NCBI RefSeq assembly: GCF_050948175.1
Contig: NW_027490241.1
Coordinates: 434,001 to 498,000 of the forward strand
Length of the DNA stretch: 64,000 bases
DNA from: Xylocopa sonorina
Lineage: Eukaryota; Arthropoda; Insecta; Hymenoptera; Apidae
Direction of reading: 5' to 3'
In this document: positions 26,564 to 40,669 of the stretch, one piece after another
How positions within the stretch are numbered: the first letter of the stretch is position 1
How the letters are laid out: each line of letters starts with the position of its first letter
The notes under the pieces: generated by a model
Database searches by the model: none
What the model was told of the DNA's origin: nothing
The model's input: only the letters and a program-made list of their open reading frames with translations
Made by a program: the position numbers and the translations under genes

Positions 26564-29500
26564 ATGAAACATAGAAATGAGATGCGGTATCGCGTTTTAA
26601 GAAGCATTAGAACACTATCGCTATGATAGGTAGACATTTGCAAACGCTATTTCCTAGCAAGGAAGTGTCGCATTTACATTCATTTGAAGTGTAGACGAGG
26701 AATACATAACACTTCGCAAAGCATATTATATCTTACCATGAAACATAGAAATGAGATGCGATATCGCGTTTTAAGAATCATAAGAACTCTATTGCTACGA
26801 TACGTAGACATCTGCAAACGCTATTTCCTTGCAAGGAAGTGTCGCATTTACATTCATTTGAAGTGTAGACGAGGAATACATGACACTTCGCAAATCATAT
26901 TATATCTTACCATGAAACATAGAAATGAGATGCAATATCGCGCTTTAAGAAGCATTAGAATGCTATTGCTAACGATACGTAGGCATCTGCAAACGCTATT
27001 TCCTAGCGAGGAAGTGTCGCATTCACATTCATTTGAAGTGTAGACGAGGAATACATAACACTTCGCAAAGCATATTATATCTTACCATGAAACATAGAAA
27101 TGAGATGCGATATCGCGCTCTAAGAAGCATTAGAACACTATTGGTACGATAGGTAGACATTTGCAAACGCTATTTCCTAGCAAAGAAGTGACGCATTTAC
27201 ATTTATTTGAAGTGTAGACGAGGAATACATAACTCTTCGCAAATCATATTATATATTACCATGAAACATAGAAATGGGATGCGATATCGCATTTTAAGAA
27301 GCATTAGAACACTATTGCTACGATACCTAGACATCTGCAGATGCTATTTCCTAGCAAGGAAGTGTCGCATTTACATTCATTTGAAGTGTAGACGAGGAAT
27401 ACATGATACTTCGCAAATCATATTATATCTTACCAGGAAACATAGAAATGAGGTGCGATATCGCGTTTTAACAAGCATTAGAACACTATTGCTGCGATAG
27501 GTAGACATTTACAAACGCTATTTCCTAGCAAATAAGTGTGGCATTTACGTTCATTTGAAGTGTAGGCGAGGAATACATAACACTTCGCAAATCATATTAT
27601 ATCTTACCATGAAACATAGAAATGAGATGCGATATCGCGTCTTAAGAAGCACTAGAACTCTATTGCTACGATAGGTAGACATCTGCAAACGCTATTTCCT
27701 TGCAAGGAAGTGTCGCATTTACATTCATTTGAAGTGTAGAGGAGGAATGCATAACACTTCGCAAATCATGTTATATCTTACCATGAAACATAGAAATGAG
27801 ATGCGATATCGCGTTTTAAGAAGCATTAGAACACTATTGCTACGATAGGTAGACATTTGCAAACGCTATTTCCTAGAAAAGAAGTGTCGCATTTACATTC
27901 ATTTGAAGTGTAGACGAGGAATACATAACACTTCGCAAATCATATTATATCTTACCATGAAACATAGAAATGAGATGCGATTTCGCGTTTTAAGAAGCAT
28001 TAGAACTCTATTGCTACGATACCTAGACATCTGCAGACGCTATTTCCTAGCAAGGAAGTGTCGCATTTACATTCATTTGAAGTACAGACGAGGAATACAT
28101 GACACTTCGCAAATCATATTATGTCTTACCATGAAACATAGAAATGAGATGCGATTTCGCGTTTTAAGAAGCATTAGAACTCTATTGCTACGATACCTGG
28201 ACATCTGCAGACGCTATTGCCTAGCAAGGAAGGGTCGCATTTACATTCATTTGAAGTGTAGACGAGGAATACATAACACTTCGCAAATCATGTTATATCT
28301 TACCATGAAACATAGAAATGAGATGCGATATCGCGTTTTAAGAATCATATGAACTCTATTGCTACGATACGTAGACATCTGCAATCGCTATTTCCTAGCA
28401 ACGAAGTGTCGCATTTACATTTATTTGAAGTGTAGACGAGGAATACATAACACTTCGCAAATCATATTATATCTTACCATGAAACATAGAAATGAGATGC
28501 GATATCGCGTTTCAAGAATCATAAGAACTCTATTGCTACGATACGTAGACATCTGCAAACGCTATTTCCTTGCAAGGAAGTGTCGCATTTTACATTCATT
28601 TGTATCGTAGACGAGGAATGCATAACACTTCGCAATGAATATTATATCTTATCATGAAACATAGATATGAGATGCAATATCTCGTTTTAAGAAGCATTTG
28701 AACTCTATTGCTTCGATACGTAGACACCTGCAAACGCTATTTCCTTGCAAGGAAGTGTCGCATTTACATTCATTTGAAGTGTAGACGAGGAATACATGAT
28801 ACTTCGCAAATCATATCATATCTTACCATGAAACATAGAAATGAGATGCGATATCGCGTTTTAAGAAGCATTAGAACACTATCGCTATGATAGGTAGACA
28901 TTTGCAAACGCTATTTCCTAGCAAGGAAGTGTCGCATTTACATTCATTTGATGTGTAGACGAGGAATACATACCACTTCGCAAAGCATATTATATCTTAC
29001 CATGAAACATAGAAATGAGATGCGATATCCCGTTTTAAGAATCATAAGAACTCTATTGCTACGATACGTAGACATCTGCAAACGCTATTTCCTTGCAAGG
29101 AAGTGTCGCATTTACATTCATTTGAAGTGTAGACGAGGAATACATGACACTTCGCAAATCATATTATATCTTACCATGAAACATAGAAATGAGATGCGAT
29201 ATCGCGTTTTAAGAAGCATTAGAAAGCTATTGCTAACGATACGTAGACATCTGCAAACGCTATTTCCTAGCGAGGAAGTATCGCATTTACATTCATTTGA
29301 AGTGTAGACGAGGAATACATAACACTTCGCAAATCATGTTATATCTTACCATGAAACATAGAAATGAGATGCAATATCGCGTTTTAAGAATCATAAGAAC
29401 TCTATTGCTACGATACGTAGACTTCTGCAAACGCTATTTCCTTGCAAGGAAGTGTCGCATTTACATTCATTTGATGTGTAGACGAGGAATACATAACACT

Positions 29501-29841
29501 TCGCATATCATATTATACCTTACCATGAAACATAGAAATGAGATGCGATATCGCCTTTTAAGAATCACGAAATCTCTATCGCTACGATACGTAGACATTT
29601 GCAAACGCTATTTCCTAGCGAGGAAGTGTCGCATTTACATTCATTTGAATCGTAGACGAGGAATGCATAACACTTCGCAATGAATATTATATCTTACCAT
29701 GAAACATAGAAATGAGATGCGATATCGAGTTTTAAGAAGCATTAGAAAGCTATTGCTAACGATACGTAGACATCTGCAAACGCTATTTCCTAGCGAGGAA
29801 GTATCGCAATCACATTCATTTGAAGTGTAGACGAGGAATAC
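26564..29841 (+). repeat. Satellite, mixed segment
   Basis: The first part resembles the 16-monomer unit. From about 27900 the monomers change to new classes, including GATTTCGCGTTTT. A CGCATTTTACATTC monomer with one extra T occurs near 28590, and the ATCACGAAATCTCTATCGC variant first appears near 29570. No gene or other element is seen. Confidence 0.9.
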
Positions 29842-30829
29842 ATAACACTTCGCAATGAATATTATATCTTACCATGAAACATAGAAATGAGATGCGATAT
29901 CGCGTTTTAAGAAGCATTAGAAAGCTATTGCTACGATACGTAGACATCTGCAAACGCTATTTCCTAGCGAGGAAGTATCGCATTTACATTCATTTGAAGT
30001 GTAGACGAGGAATACATAACACTTCGCAAATCATGTTATATCTTACCATGAAACATAGAAATGAGATGCAATATCGCGTTTTAAGAATCATAAGAACTCT
30101 ATTGCTACGATACGTAGACTTCTGCAAACGCTATTTCCTTGCAAGGAAGTGTCGCATTTACATTCATTTGATGTGTAGACGAGGAATACATAACACTTCG
30201 CATATCATATTATACCTTACCATGAAACATAGAAATGAGATGCGATATCGCCTTTTAAGAATCACGAAATCTCTATCGCTACGATACGTAGACATCTGCA
30301 AACGCTATTTCCTAGCAAAGAAGTGTCGCATTTACATTCATTTGAAGTGTAGACGAGGAATACATAACACTTCGCAAATCATATTATATCTTACCATGAA
30401 ACATAGAAATGAGATGCGATATCGCGTTTTAAGAAGCATTAGAAAGCTATTGCTAACGATACGTAGACATCTGCAAACGCTATTTCCTAGCGAGGAAGTA
30501 TCGCAATCACATTCATTTGAAGTGTAGACGAGGAATACGTAACACTTCGCAAATCATGTTATATCTTACCATAAAACACAGAAATGAGATGCGATATCGC
30601 GTTTTAAGAAGCACTAGAAAGCTATTGCTACGATACGTAGACATCTGCAAACGCAATTTCCTAGCGGGGAAGTATCGCATTCACATTCATTTGAGGTGTA
30701 GACGAGGAATACATAACACTTCGCAAATCATGTTATATCTTACCATGAAACATAGAATTGAGATGCGATATCGCGTTTTAAGAATCATAAGAACTCTATT
30801 GCTACGACACGTAGACATCTGCAAACGCT
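29842..30829 (+). repeat. Segment repeated 30.3 kb downstream, copy 1 (matches 60171-61158)
   Basis: About 990 bp is shared with 60171-61158, including TAGACTTCTGC, ATTTGATGTGTAG, CATATCATATTATACC, ATCACGAAATCTC, TAGCGGGGAAGTATCGC and ACATAGAATTGAG. The two differ by few substitutions. Confidence 0.75.
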
Positions 30830-31936
30830 ATTTCCTTGCAAGGAAGTGTCGCATTTACATTCATTTGAAGTGTAGGCGAGGAATACATAACACTTAGCAA
30901 ATCATATTATATCTTACCATGAAACATAGAAATGAGATGCGATATCGCGTTTTAAGAAGCATTAGAACTCTATTGCTACGATACGTAGACATCTGCAAAC
31001 GCTATTTCCTTGCAAGGAAGTGTCGCATTTACATTAATTTGAAGTGTAGACGAGGAATACATAACACTTCGCAAATCATATATCTTACCATGAAACATAG
31101 AAATGAGATGCGATATCGCGTTTTAAGAATCATATGAACTCTATTGCTACGATGCGTAGACATCTGCAATCGCTATTTCCTAGCAAGGAAGTGTCGCATT
31201 TACATTCATTTGAAGTGTGGACGAGGAATACATGATACTTCGCAAATCATATTATATCTTACCATGAAACATAGAAATGAGATGCGATATCGCGTTTTAA
31301 GAAGCATTAGAACACTATTGCTACGATAGGTAGACATTTGCAAACGCTATTTCCTAGCAAAGAAGTGTCGCATTTACATTTATTTGAAGTGTAGACGAGG
31401 AATACATAACTCTTCGCAAATCATATTATATCTTACCATGAAACATAGAAATGAGATGCGATATCGCATTTTAAGAAGCATTAGTACTCTATTGCTACGA
31501 AACCTAGACATCCGCAGACGCTATTTCCCAGCAAGGAAGTGTCGCATTTACATTCATTTGAAGTGTAGGCGAGGAATACATAACACTTCGCAAATCATAT
31601 TATATCATACCATGAAACATAGAAATGAGATGCGATATCGCGCTTTAAGAAGCATTAGAACTCTATTGCTACGATACCTAGACATCTGCAGACGCTATTT
31701 CCTAGCAAGGAAGTGTCGCATTTACATTCTTTTGAAGTGTAGACGAGGAATACATGATACTTCGCAAATCATATTATATCTTACCATGAAACATAGAAAT
31801 GAGATGCGATATCGCGTTTTAAGAAGCATTAGAACACTATTGCTACGATAGGTAGACATTTGCAAACGCTATTTCCTAGCAAAGAAGTGTCACATTTACA
31901 TTTATTTGAAGTGTAGACGAGGAATACATAACTCTT

Positions 31937-32335
31937 CGCAAATCATATTATATCTTACCATGAAACATAGAAATGAGATGCGATATCGCATTTTGAGAAG
32001 CATTAGAACTCTATTGCTACGATACCTAGACATCTGCAGACGCTATTTCCAAGCAAACAAGTGTCGCATTTACATTCATTTGAAGTGTAGACGAGGAATA
32101 CATAACACTTAGCAAATCATATTATATCTTACCATGAAACATAGAAATGAGATGCGATATCGCATTTTGAGAAGCATTAGAACTCTATTGCTACGATACC
32201 TAGACATCTGCAGACGCTATTTCCAAGCAAACAAGTGTCGCATTTACATTCATTTGAAGTGTAGACGAGGAATACATAACACTTAGCAAATCATATTATA
32301 TCTTACCATGAAACATAGAAATGAGATGCGATATC
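31937..32335 (+). repeat. Exact tandem duplication of one monomer
   Basis: A monomer marked by CATTTTGAGAAGC, TTTCCAAGCAAACAAG and AACACTTAGCAAATC is present twice in direct succession at a 174-bp step with no difference noticed. This is the smallest unequal-exchange product in the window. Confidence 0.85.
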
Positions 32336-33949
32336 GCGTTTTAAGAAGCATTAGAACTCTATTGCTACGATACCTAGACATCTGCAGACGCTATTTCCTA
32401 GCAAGGAAGTGTCGCATTTACATTCATTTGAGGTGCAGACGAGGAATACATGATACTTCGCAAATCATATTATATCTTACCATGAAACATAGAAGTGAGA
32501 TGCGATATCGCGCTTTAAGAAGCATTAGAACACTATTGCTACGATAGGTAGACATTTGCAAACGCTATTTCCTAGCAAAGAAGTGTCGCATTTACATTTA
32601 TTTGAAGTGTAGACGAGGAATACATAACTCTTCGCAAATCATATTATATATTACCATGAAACATAGAAATGAGATGCGATATGGCATTTTAAGAAGCACT
32701 AGAACTCTATTGCTACGATACCTAGACATCTGCAGACGCTATTTCCTAGCAAGGAAGTGTCGCATTTACATTCATTTGAAGTGTAGACGAGGAATACATG
32801 ATACTTCGCAAATCATATTATATCTTACCATGAAACATAGAAATGAGATGCGATATCGCGTTCTAAGAAGCATCAGAACACTATTGCTACGATATGTAGA
32901 CATTTGCAAACGCTATTTCCTAGCAAAGAAGTGTCGCATTTACATTTATTTGAAGTGTGGACGAGGAATACATAACACTTCGCAAATCATATTATATCTT
33001 ACCATGAAACATAGAAATGAGATGCGATATCGCGTTTCAAGAATCGTAAGAACTCTATTGCTACGATACGTAGACATCTGCAAACGCTATTTCCTTGCAA
33101 GGAAGTGTCGCATTTACATTCATTTGTATCGTAGACGAGGAATGCATAACACTTCGCAATGAATATTATATCTTATCATGAAACATAGATATGAGATGCA
33201 ATATCTCGTTTTAAGAAGCATTTGAACTCTATTGCTTCGATACGTAGACATCTGCAAACGCTATTTCCTTGCAAGGAAGTGTCGCATTTACATTCATTTG
33301 AAGTGTAGACGAGGAATACATGATACTTCGCAAATCATATCATATCTTACCATGAAACATAGAAATGAGATGCGATATCGCGTTCTAAGAAGCATTAGAA
33401 CACTATCGCTATGATAGGTATACATTTGCAAACGCTATTTCCTAGCAAGGAAGTGTCGCATTTACATTCATTTGAGGTGTAGACGAGGAATACATGATAC
33501 TTCGCAAATCATATTATATCTTACCATGAAACATAGAAATGAGATGCGATATCGCGTTTTAAGAAGCATTAGAACACTATCGCTATGATAGGTATACATT
33601 TGCAAACGCTATTTCCTAGCAAGGAAGTGTCGCATTTACATTCATTTGAAGTGTAGACGAGGAATACATACCACTTCGCAAAGCATATTATATCTTACCA
33701 TGAAACATAGAAATGAGATGCGATATCGCGTTTTAATAATCATAAGAACTCTATTGCTACGATACGTAGACATCTGCAAACGCTATTTCCTAGCAAAGAA
33801 GTGTCGCATTTACATTCATTTGAAGTGTAGACGAGGAATACATAACACTTCGCAAATCATATCATATCTTACCATGAAACATAGAAATGAGATGCGATAT
33901 CGCGTTTTAAGAAGCATTTGAACACTATTGCTACGATAGGTAGACATTT

Positions 33950-35480
33950 GCAAACGCTATTTCCTAGCGAGGAAGTGTCGCATTTACATTCATTTGAATC
34001 GTAGACGAGGAATGCATAACACTTCGCAATGAATATTATATCTTACCATGAAACATAGAAATGAGTTGCGATATCGCGTTTTAAGAAGCATTAGAAAGCT
34101 ATTGCTACGATACGTAGACATTTGCAAACGCTATTTCCTAGCAAAGAAGTGTCGCATTTACATTCATTTGAAGTGTAGACGAGGAATACTTAACACATCG
34201 CAAATCATGTCATATCTTACCTTGAAACATAGAAATGAGATGCGATATCGCATTTAAGAAGCATTAGAAAGCTATTGCTACGATACGTAGACATCTGCAA
34301 ACGCTATTTCCTTGCAAGGAAGTGTCGCATTTACATTCATTTGAAGTGTAGACGAAGAATGCATAACACTTCGCAATGAATATTATATCTTATCATGAAA
34401 CATAGATATGAGATGCAATAACTCGTTCTAAGAAGCATTTGAACTGTATTGCTTCGATACGTAGACATCTGCAAACGCTATTTCCTTGCAAGGAAGTGTC
34501 GCATTTACATTCATTTGAAGTGTAGACGAGGAATACATGGTACTTCGCAAATCATATTATATCTTACCATGAAACATAGAAATGAGATGATATATCGCGT
34601 TTTAAGGAGCATTTGAACACTATTGCTACGATAGGTAGACATTTGCAAACGCTATTTCCTAGCGAGGAAGTGTCGCATTTACATTCATTTGAATCGTAGA
34701 CGACGAATGCATAACACTTCGCAATGAATATTATATCTTACCATGAAACATAGAAATGAGATGCGATATCGCGTTTTAAGAAGCATTAGAAAGCTATTGC
34801 TACGATACGTAGACATTTGCAAACGCTATTTCCTAGCAAAGAAGTGTCGCATTTACATTCATTTGAAGTGTAGACGAGGAATACATAACACATCGCAAAT
34901 CATGTCATATCTTACCTTGAAACATAGAAATGAGATGCGATATCGCGTTTTAAGTAGCATTAGAAAGCTATTGCTACGATACGTAGACATCTGCAAACAC
35001 TATTTCCTTGCAAGGAAGTGTCGCATTTACATTCATTTGAAATGTAGACGAGGAATACGTGACCCTTCGCAAATCATATTATATCTTACCATGAAACATA
35101 GAAATGAGATGCGATATCGCATTTTAAGAAGCATTAGAAAGCTATTGCTAACGATACGTAGACATCTGCAAACGCTATTTCGTTGCAAGGAAATGTCACA
35201 TTTACATTCATTTGATGTGTAGACGAGGAATACATAACACTTCGCATATCATATTATACCTTACCATGAAACATAGAAATGAGATGCGATATCGCCTTTT
35301 AAGAATCACGAAATCTCTATCGCTACGATACGTAGACATCTGCAAACGCTATTTCCTAGCAAAGAAGTGTCGCATTTACATTCATTTGAAGTGTAGACGA
35401 GGAATACATAACACTTCGCAAATCATATTATATCTTACCATGAAACATAGAAATGAGATGCGATATCGCGTTTTAAGAAG
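33950..35480 (+). repeat. Clean copy of the segment later repeated at 41.4 and 43.7 kb
   Basis: This segment has the order CAATGAATATT / TTACCTTGAAACATAG / CAATAACTCGTTC / CATGGTACTTCGC / GACGACGAATGC / CAAACACTATTTCC / GACCCTTCGC / TTTCGTTGCAAGGAAATGTC. It matches about 41430-42990 and 43730-45256 but has almost no small indels. It serves as a reference for judging the indels there. Confidence 0.75.
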
Positions 35481-36532
35481 CATTAGAACTCTATTGCTAC
35501 GATACGTAGACATCTGCAAACGCTATTTCCTAGCGAGGAAGTGTCGCATTCACATTCATTTGAAGTGTAGACGACGAATACGTGACACTTCGCAAATCAT
35601 ATTATATCTTACCATGAAACATAGAAATGAGATGCGATATCGCGTTTTAAGAAGCATTAGAAAGCTATTGCTAACGATACGTAGACATCTGCAAACGCTA
35701 TTTCCTAGCGAGGAAGTATCGCAATCACATTCATTTGAAGTGTAGACGAGGAATACATAACACTTCGCAAATCATGTTATATCTTACCATAAAACATAGA
35801 AATGAGATGCGATATCGCGTTTTAAGAAGCACTAGAAAGCTATTGCTACGATACGTAGACATCTGCAAACGGTATTTCCTAGCGAGGAAGTGTCGCATTT
35901 ACATTCATTTGAATCGTAGACGAGGAATGCATAACACTTCGCAATGAATATTATATCTTACCATGAAACATAGAAATGAGATGCGATAACTCGTTCTAAG
36001 AAGCATTTGAACTGTATTGCTTCGATACGTAGACATCTGCAAACGCTATTTCCTTGCAAGGAAGTGTCGCATTTACATTCATTTGAAGTGTAGTCGAGGA
36101 ATACATGGTACTTCGCAAATCATATTATATCTTACCATGAAACATAGAAATAAGATGCGATATCGCGTTTTAAGGAGCATTTGAACACTATTGCTACGAT
36201 AGGTAGACATCTGCAAACGCTATTTCCTTGCAAGGAAGTGTCGCATTTACATTCATTTGAAGTGTAGACGAGGAATACATAACACTTCGCAAATCATGTT
36301 ATATCTTACCATGAAACATAGAAATGAGATGCGATATCGCGTTTTAAGAATCACATGAACTCTATTGCTACGATACGTAGACATCTGCAATCGCTATTTC
36401 CTAGCAAGGAAGTGTCGCATTTACATTCGTTTGAAGTGTAGACGAGGAATACATGATACTTCTCAAATCATGTTATATCTTACCATGAAACATAGAAATG
36501 AGATGCGATATCGCGTTTTAAGAAGCATTAGA
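35481..36532 (+). repeat. 7-monomer-spaced segment, copy 1 (matches 36700-37751)
   Basis: About 1.05 kb is matched at +1219 bp (7 monomers plus one inserted A in a CTAACGATACG monomer). Markers are GACGACGAATACGTGAC, ATCGCAATCACATTC, TTACCATAAAACATAG, CAAACGGTATTTCC and CGATAACTCGTTC. Confidence 0.8.
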
Positions 36533-36699
36533 AAGGTACTGCTACGATACGTATACATCTGCAAACGCTATTTCCTAGCGAGGAAGTATCGCATTTACAT
36601 TCATTTGAATCGTAGACGAGGAATGCATAACACTTCGCAATGAATATTATATCTTATCAGGAAACATAGATATGAGATGCAATATCTCGTTTTAAGGAG

Positions 36700-37751
36700 C
36701 ATTAGAACTCTATTGCTACGATACGTAGACATCTGCAAACGCTATTTCCTAGCGAGGAAGTGTCGCATTCACATTCATTTGAAGTGTAGACGACGAATAC
36801 GTGACACTTCGCAAATCATATTATATCTTACCATGAAACATAGAAATGAGATGCGATATCGCGTTTTAAGAAGCATTAGAAAGCTATTGCTAACGATACG
36901 TAGACATCTGCAAACGCTATTTCCTAGCGAGGAAGTATCGCAATCACATTCATTTGAAGTGTAGACGAGGAATACATAACACTTCGCAAATCATGTTATA
37001 TCTTACCATAAAACATAGAAATGAGATGCGATATCGCGTTTTAAGAAGCACTAGAAAGCTATTGCTACGATACGTAGACATCTGCAAACGGTATTTCCTA
37101 GCGAGGAAGTGTCGCATTTACATTCATTTGAATCGTAGACGAGGAATGCATAACACTTCGCAATGAATATTATATCTTACCATGAAACATAGAAATGAGA
37201 TGCGATAACTCGTTCTAAGAAGCATTTGAACTGTATTGCTTCGATACGTAGACATCTGCAAACGCTATTTCCTTGCAAGGAAGTGTCGCATTTACATTCA
37301 TTTGAAGTGTAGACGAGGAATACATGGTACTTCGCAAATCATATTATATCTTACCATGAAACATAGAAATGAGATGCGATATCGCGTTTTAAGGAGCATT
37401 TGAACACTATTGCTACGATAGGTAGACATCTGCAAACGCTATTTCCTTGCAAGGAAGTGTCGCATTTACATTCATTTGAAGTGTAGACGCGGAATACATA
37501 ACACTTCGCAAATCATGTTATATCTTACCATGAAACATAGAAATGAGATGCGATATCGCGTTTTAAGAATCACATGAACTCTATTGCTACGATACGTAGA
37601 CATCTGCAATCGCTATTTCCTAGCAAGGAAGTGTCGCATTTACATTCGTTTGAAGTGTTGACGAGGAATACATGATACTTCTCAAATCATGTTATATCTT
37701 ACCATGAAACATAGAAATGAGATGCGATATCGCGTTTTAAGAAGCATTAGA
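36700..37751 (+). repeat. 7-monomer-spaced segment, copy 2 (matches 35481-36532)
   Basis: This is the partner of 35481-36532, with scattered substitutions such as GTAGACGCGGAATAC for GTAGACGAGGAATAC and GTGTTGACG for GTGTAGACG. Confidence 0.8.
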
Positions 37752-38159
37752 AATCTATTGCTACGGTACGTAGACATCTGCAAACGCCATTTCCTAGCGA
37801 GGAAGTGTCGCATTCACATTCATTTGAAGTGTAGACGTGGAATACATAATACTTCACAAATCATATTATATCTTACCATGAAACATAGAAAGGAGATGCG
37901 ATATCGCCTTTTAAGAATCATAAGAACTCTATTGCAACGATACGTAGACATCTGCAAACGCTATTTCCTTGCAAGCAAGTGTCGCATTTACATTCATTTG
38001 AAGTGTAGACGAGGAATGCATAACACTTCGCAATGAATATTATATCTTATCAGGAAACATAGATATGAGATGCAATATCTCGTTTTAAGAAGCATTAGAA
38101 CTCTATTGCTTCGATACCTAGACATCTGCAGACGCTATTTCCTAGCGAGGAAGCGTCGC

Positions 38160-39635
38160 ATTCACATTCATTTGAAGTGTAGACGAGGAATACATGACAC
38201 TTCGCAAATCATGTTATATCTTACCATGAAACATAGAGATGAGATGCGATATCGCGTTTTAAGAAGCATTAGAAAGGTATTGCTACGATACGTATACATC
38301 TGCAAACGCTATTTCCTAGCGAGAAAGTATCGCATTCACATTCATTTGAAGTGTAGACGAGGAATACATAACACTTCGCAAATAATGTTATATCTTACCA
38401 TGAAACATAGAAATGAGATGCGATGTCGCGTTTTAAGAATCATATGAACTCTATTGCTACGATACGTAGACATCTGCAATCGCTATTTCCTAGCAAGGAA
38501 GTCTCGCATTTACATTCATTTGAAGTGTAGACGAGGAATACATAACATTTCGCAAATCATGTTATATCTTACCATGAAACATAGAAATGAGATGCAATAT
38601 CGCGTTTTAAGAAGCATTTGAACTCTATTGCTTCGATACGTAGATTTCTGCAAACGCTATTTCCTTGCAAGGAAGTGTCGCATTTACATTCATTTGAATC
38701 GTGGACGAGGAATGCATAACACTTCGCAATGAATATTATATCTTATCATGAAACATAGATATGAGATGCAATATCTCGTTTTAAGAAGCATTTGAACTCT
38801 ATTGCTTCGATACGTAGACATCTGCAGACGCTATTTCCTGGCAAGGAAGTGTCGCATTTACATTCATTTGAATTGTAGACGAGGAATACATGACACTTCG
38901 CTAATCATGTTATATCTTACCATGAAACATAGAAATGAGATGCGATATCGCGTTTTAAGAAGCATTAGAAAGGTACTGCTACGATACGTATACATCTGCA
39001 AACGCTATTTCCTAGCGAGGAAGTATCGCATTCACATTCATTTGAAGTGTAGACGAGGAATGCATAACACTTCGCAATGAATATTATATCTTACCATGAA
39101 ACATAGAAATGAGATGCGATATCGCGTTTTAAGAAGCATTAGAAAGCTATTGCTACGATACGTAGACATCTGCAATCGCTATTTCCTAGCAAGGAAGTGT
39201 CGCATTTGCATTCATTTGAAGTGTAGACGAGGAATACATGATACTTCGCAAATCATATTATATCTTACCATGAAACATAGAAATGAGATGCGATATCGCG
39301 TTTTAAGAAGCATTAGAACTCTATTGCTACGATACGTAGACATCTGCAAACGCTATTTCCTAGCGAGGAAGTGTCGCATTCACATTCATTTGAAGTGTAG
39401 ACGAGGAATACATAACACTTCGCAAATCATATTATATCTTACCATGAAACATAGAAATGAGATTCGATATCGCGTTTTAAGGAGCATTAGAAAGCTATTG
39501 CTACGATACGTAGACATCTGCAAACGCTATTTCCTAGCAAGGAAGTGTCGCATTTACATTCGTTTGAAGTGTAGACGAGGAGTACATGATACTTCGCAAA
39601 TCATATTGAATCTTACCTTGAAACATAGAAATGAG
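38160..39635 (+). repeat. Segment repeated 12.2 kb downstream, copy 1 (matches 50390-51865)
   Basis: About 1.48 kb is shared with 50390-51865. Rare markers in common are CATAGAGATGAG, GTAGATTTCTGC, GAATCGTGGACG, TTGAATTGTAGACG, TCGCTAATCATG, CGCATTTGCATTC and CATATTGAATCTTACC. The 12230-bp offset is 70 monomers plus 50 bp; the extra bases come from the indel-rich stretch in between. Confidence 0.82.
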
Positions 39636-40669
39636 ATGCGATATCGCGTTTTAAGAAGCATTAGAAATCTACTGCTACGGTACGTAGACATCTGCAAACG
39701 CCATTTCCTAGCGAGGAAGTGTCGCATTCACATTCATTTGAAGTGTAGACGTGGAATACATAATACTTCACAAATCATATTATATCTTACCATGAAACAT
39801 AGAAATGAGATGCGATATCGCCTTTTAAGAATCATAAGAACTCTATTGCAACGATACGTAGACATCTGCAAACGCTATTTCCTTGCAAGCAAGTGTCGCA
39901 TTTACATTCATTTGAATCGTAGACGAGGAATGCATAACACTTCGCAATGAATATTATATCTTATCAGGAAACATAGATATGAGATGCAATATCTCGTTTT
40001 AAGAAGCATTTGAACTCTATTGCTTCGATACCTAGACATCTGCAGACGCTATTTCCTAGCGAGGAAGCGTCGCATTCACATTCATTTGAAGTGTAGACGA
40101 GGAATACATGACACTTCGCAAATCATGTTATATCTTACCATGAAACATAGAAATGAGATGCGATATCGCGTTTTAAGAAGCATTAGAAAGGTATTGCTAC
40201 GATACGTATACCTCTGCAAACGCTATTTCCTAGCGAGAAAGTATCGCATTCACATTCATTTGAAGTGTAGACGAGGAATACATAACACTCTCGCAAATCA
40301 TGTTATATCTTACCATGAAACATAGAAATGAGGTGCGATATCGCGTTTTAAGAATCATATGAACTCTATTGCTACGATACGTAGACATCTGCAATCGCTA
40401 TTTCCTAGCAAGGAAGTCTCGCATTTACATTCATTTGAAGTGTAGACGAGGAATACATGATACTTCGCAAATCATATTATATCTTACCATGAAACATAGA
40501 AATGAGATGCGATATCGCGTTTTAAGAAGCATTAGAACACTATTGCCACGATAGGTAGACATTTTGCAAACGCTATTTCCTAGCAAAGAAGTGTCGCATT
40601 TACATTCATTTGATGTGTAGACGAGGAATACATAACACTTCGCAAATCATATTATATCTTACAATGAAA

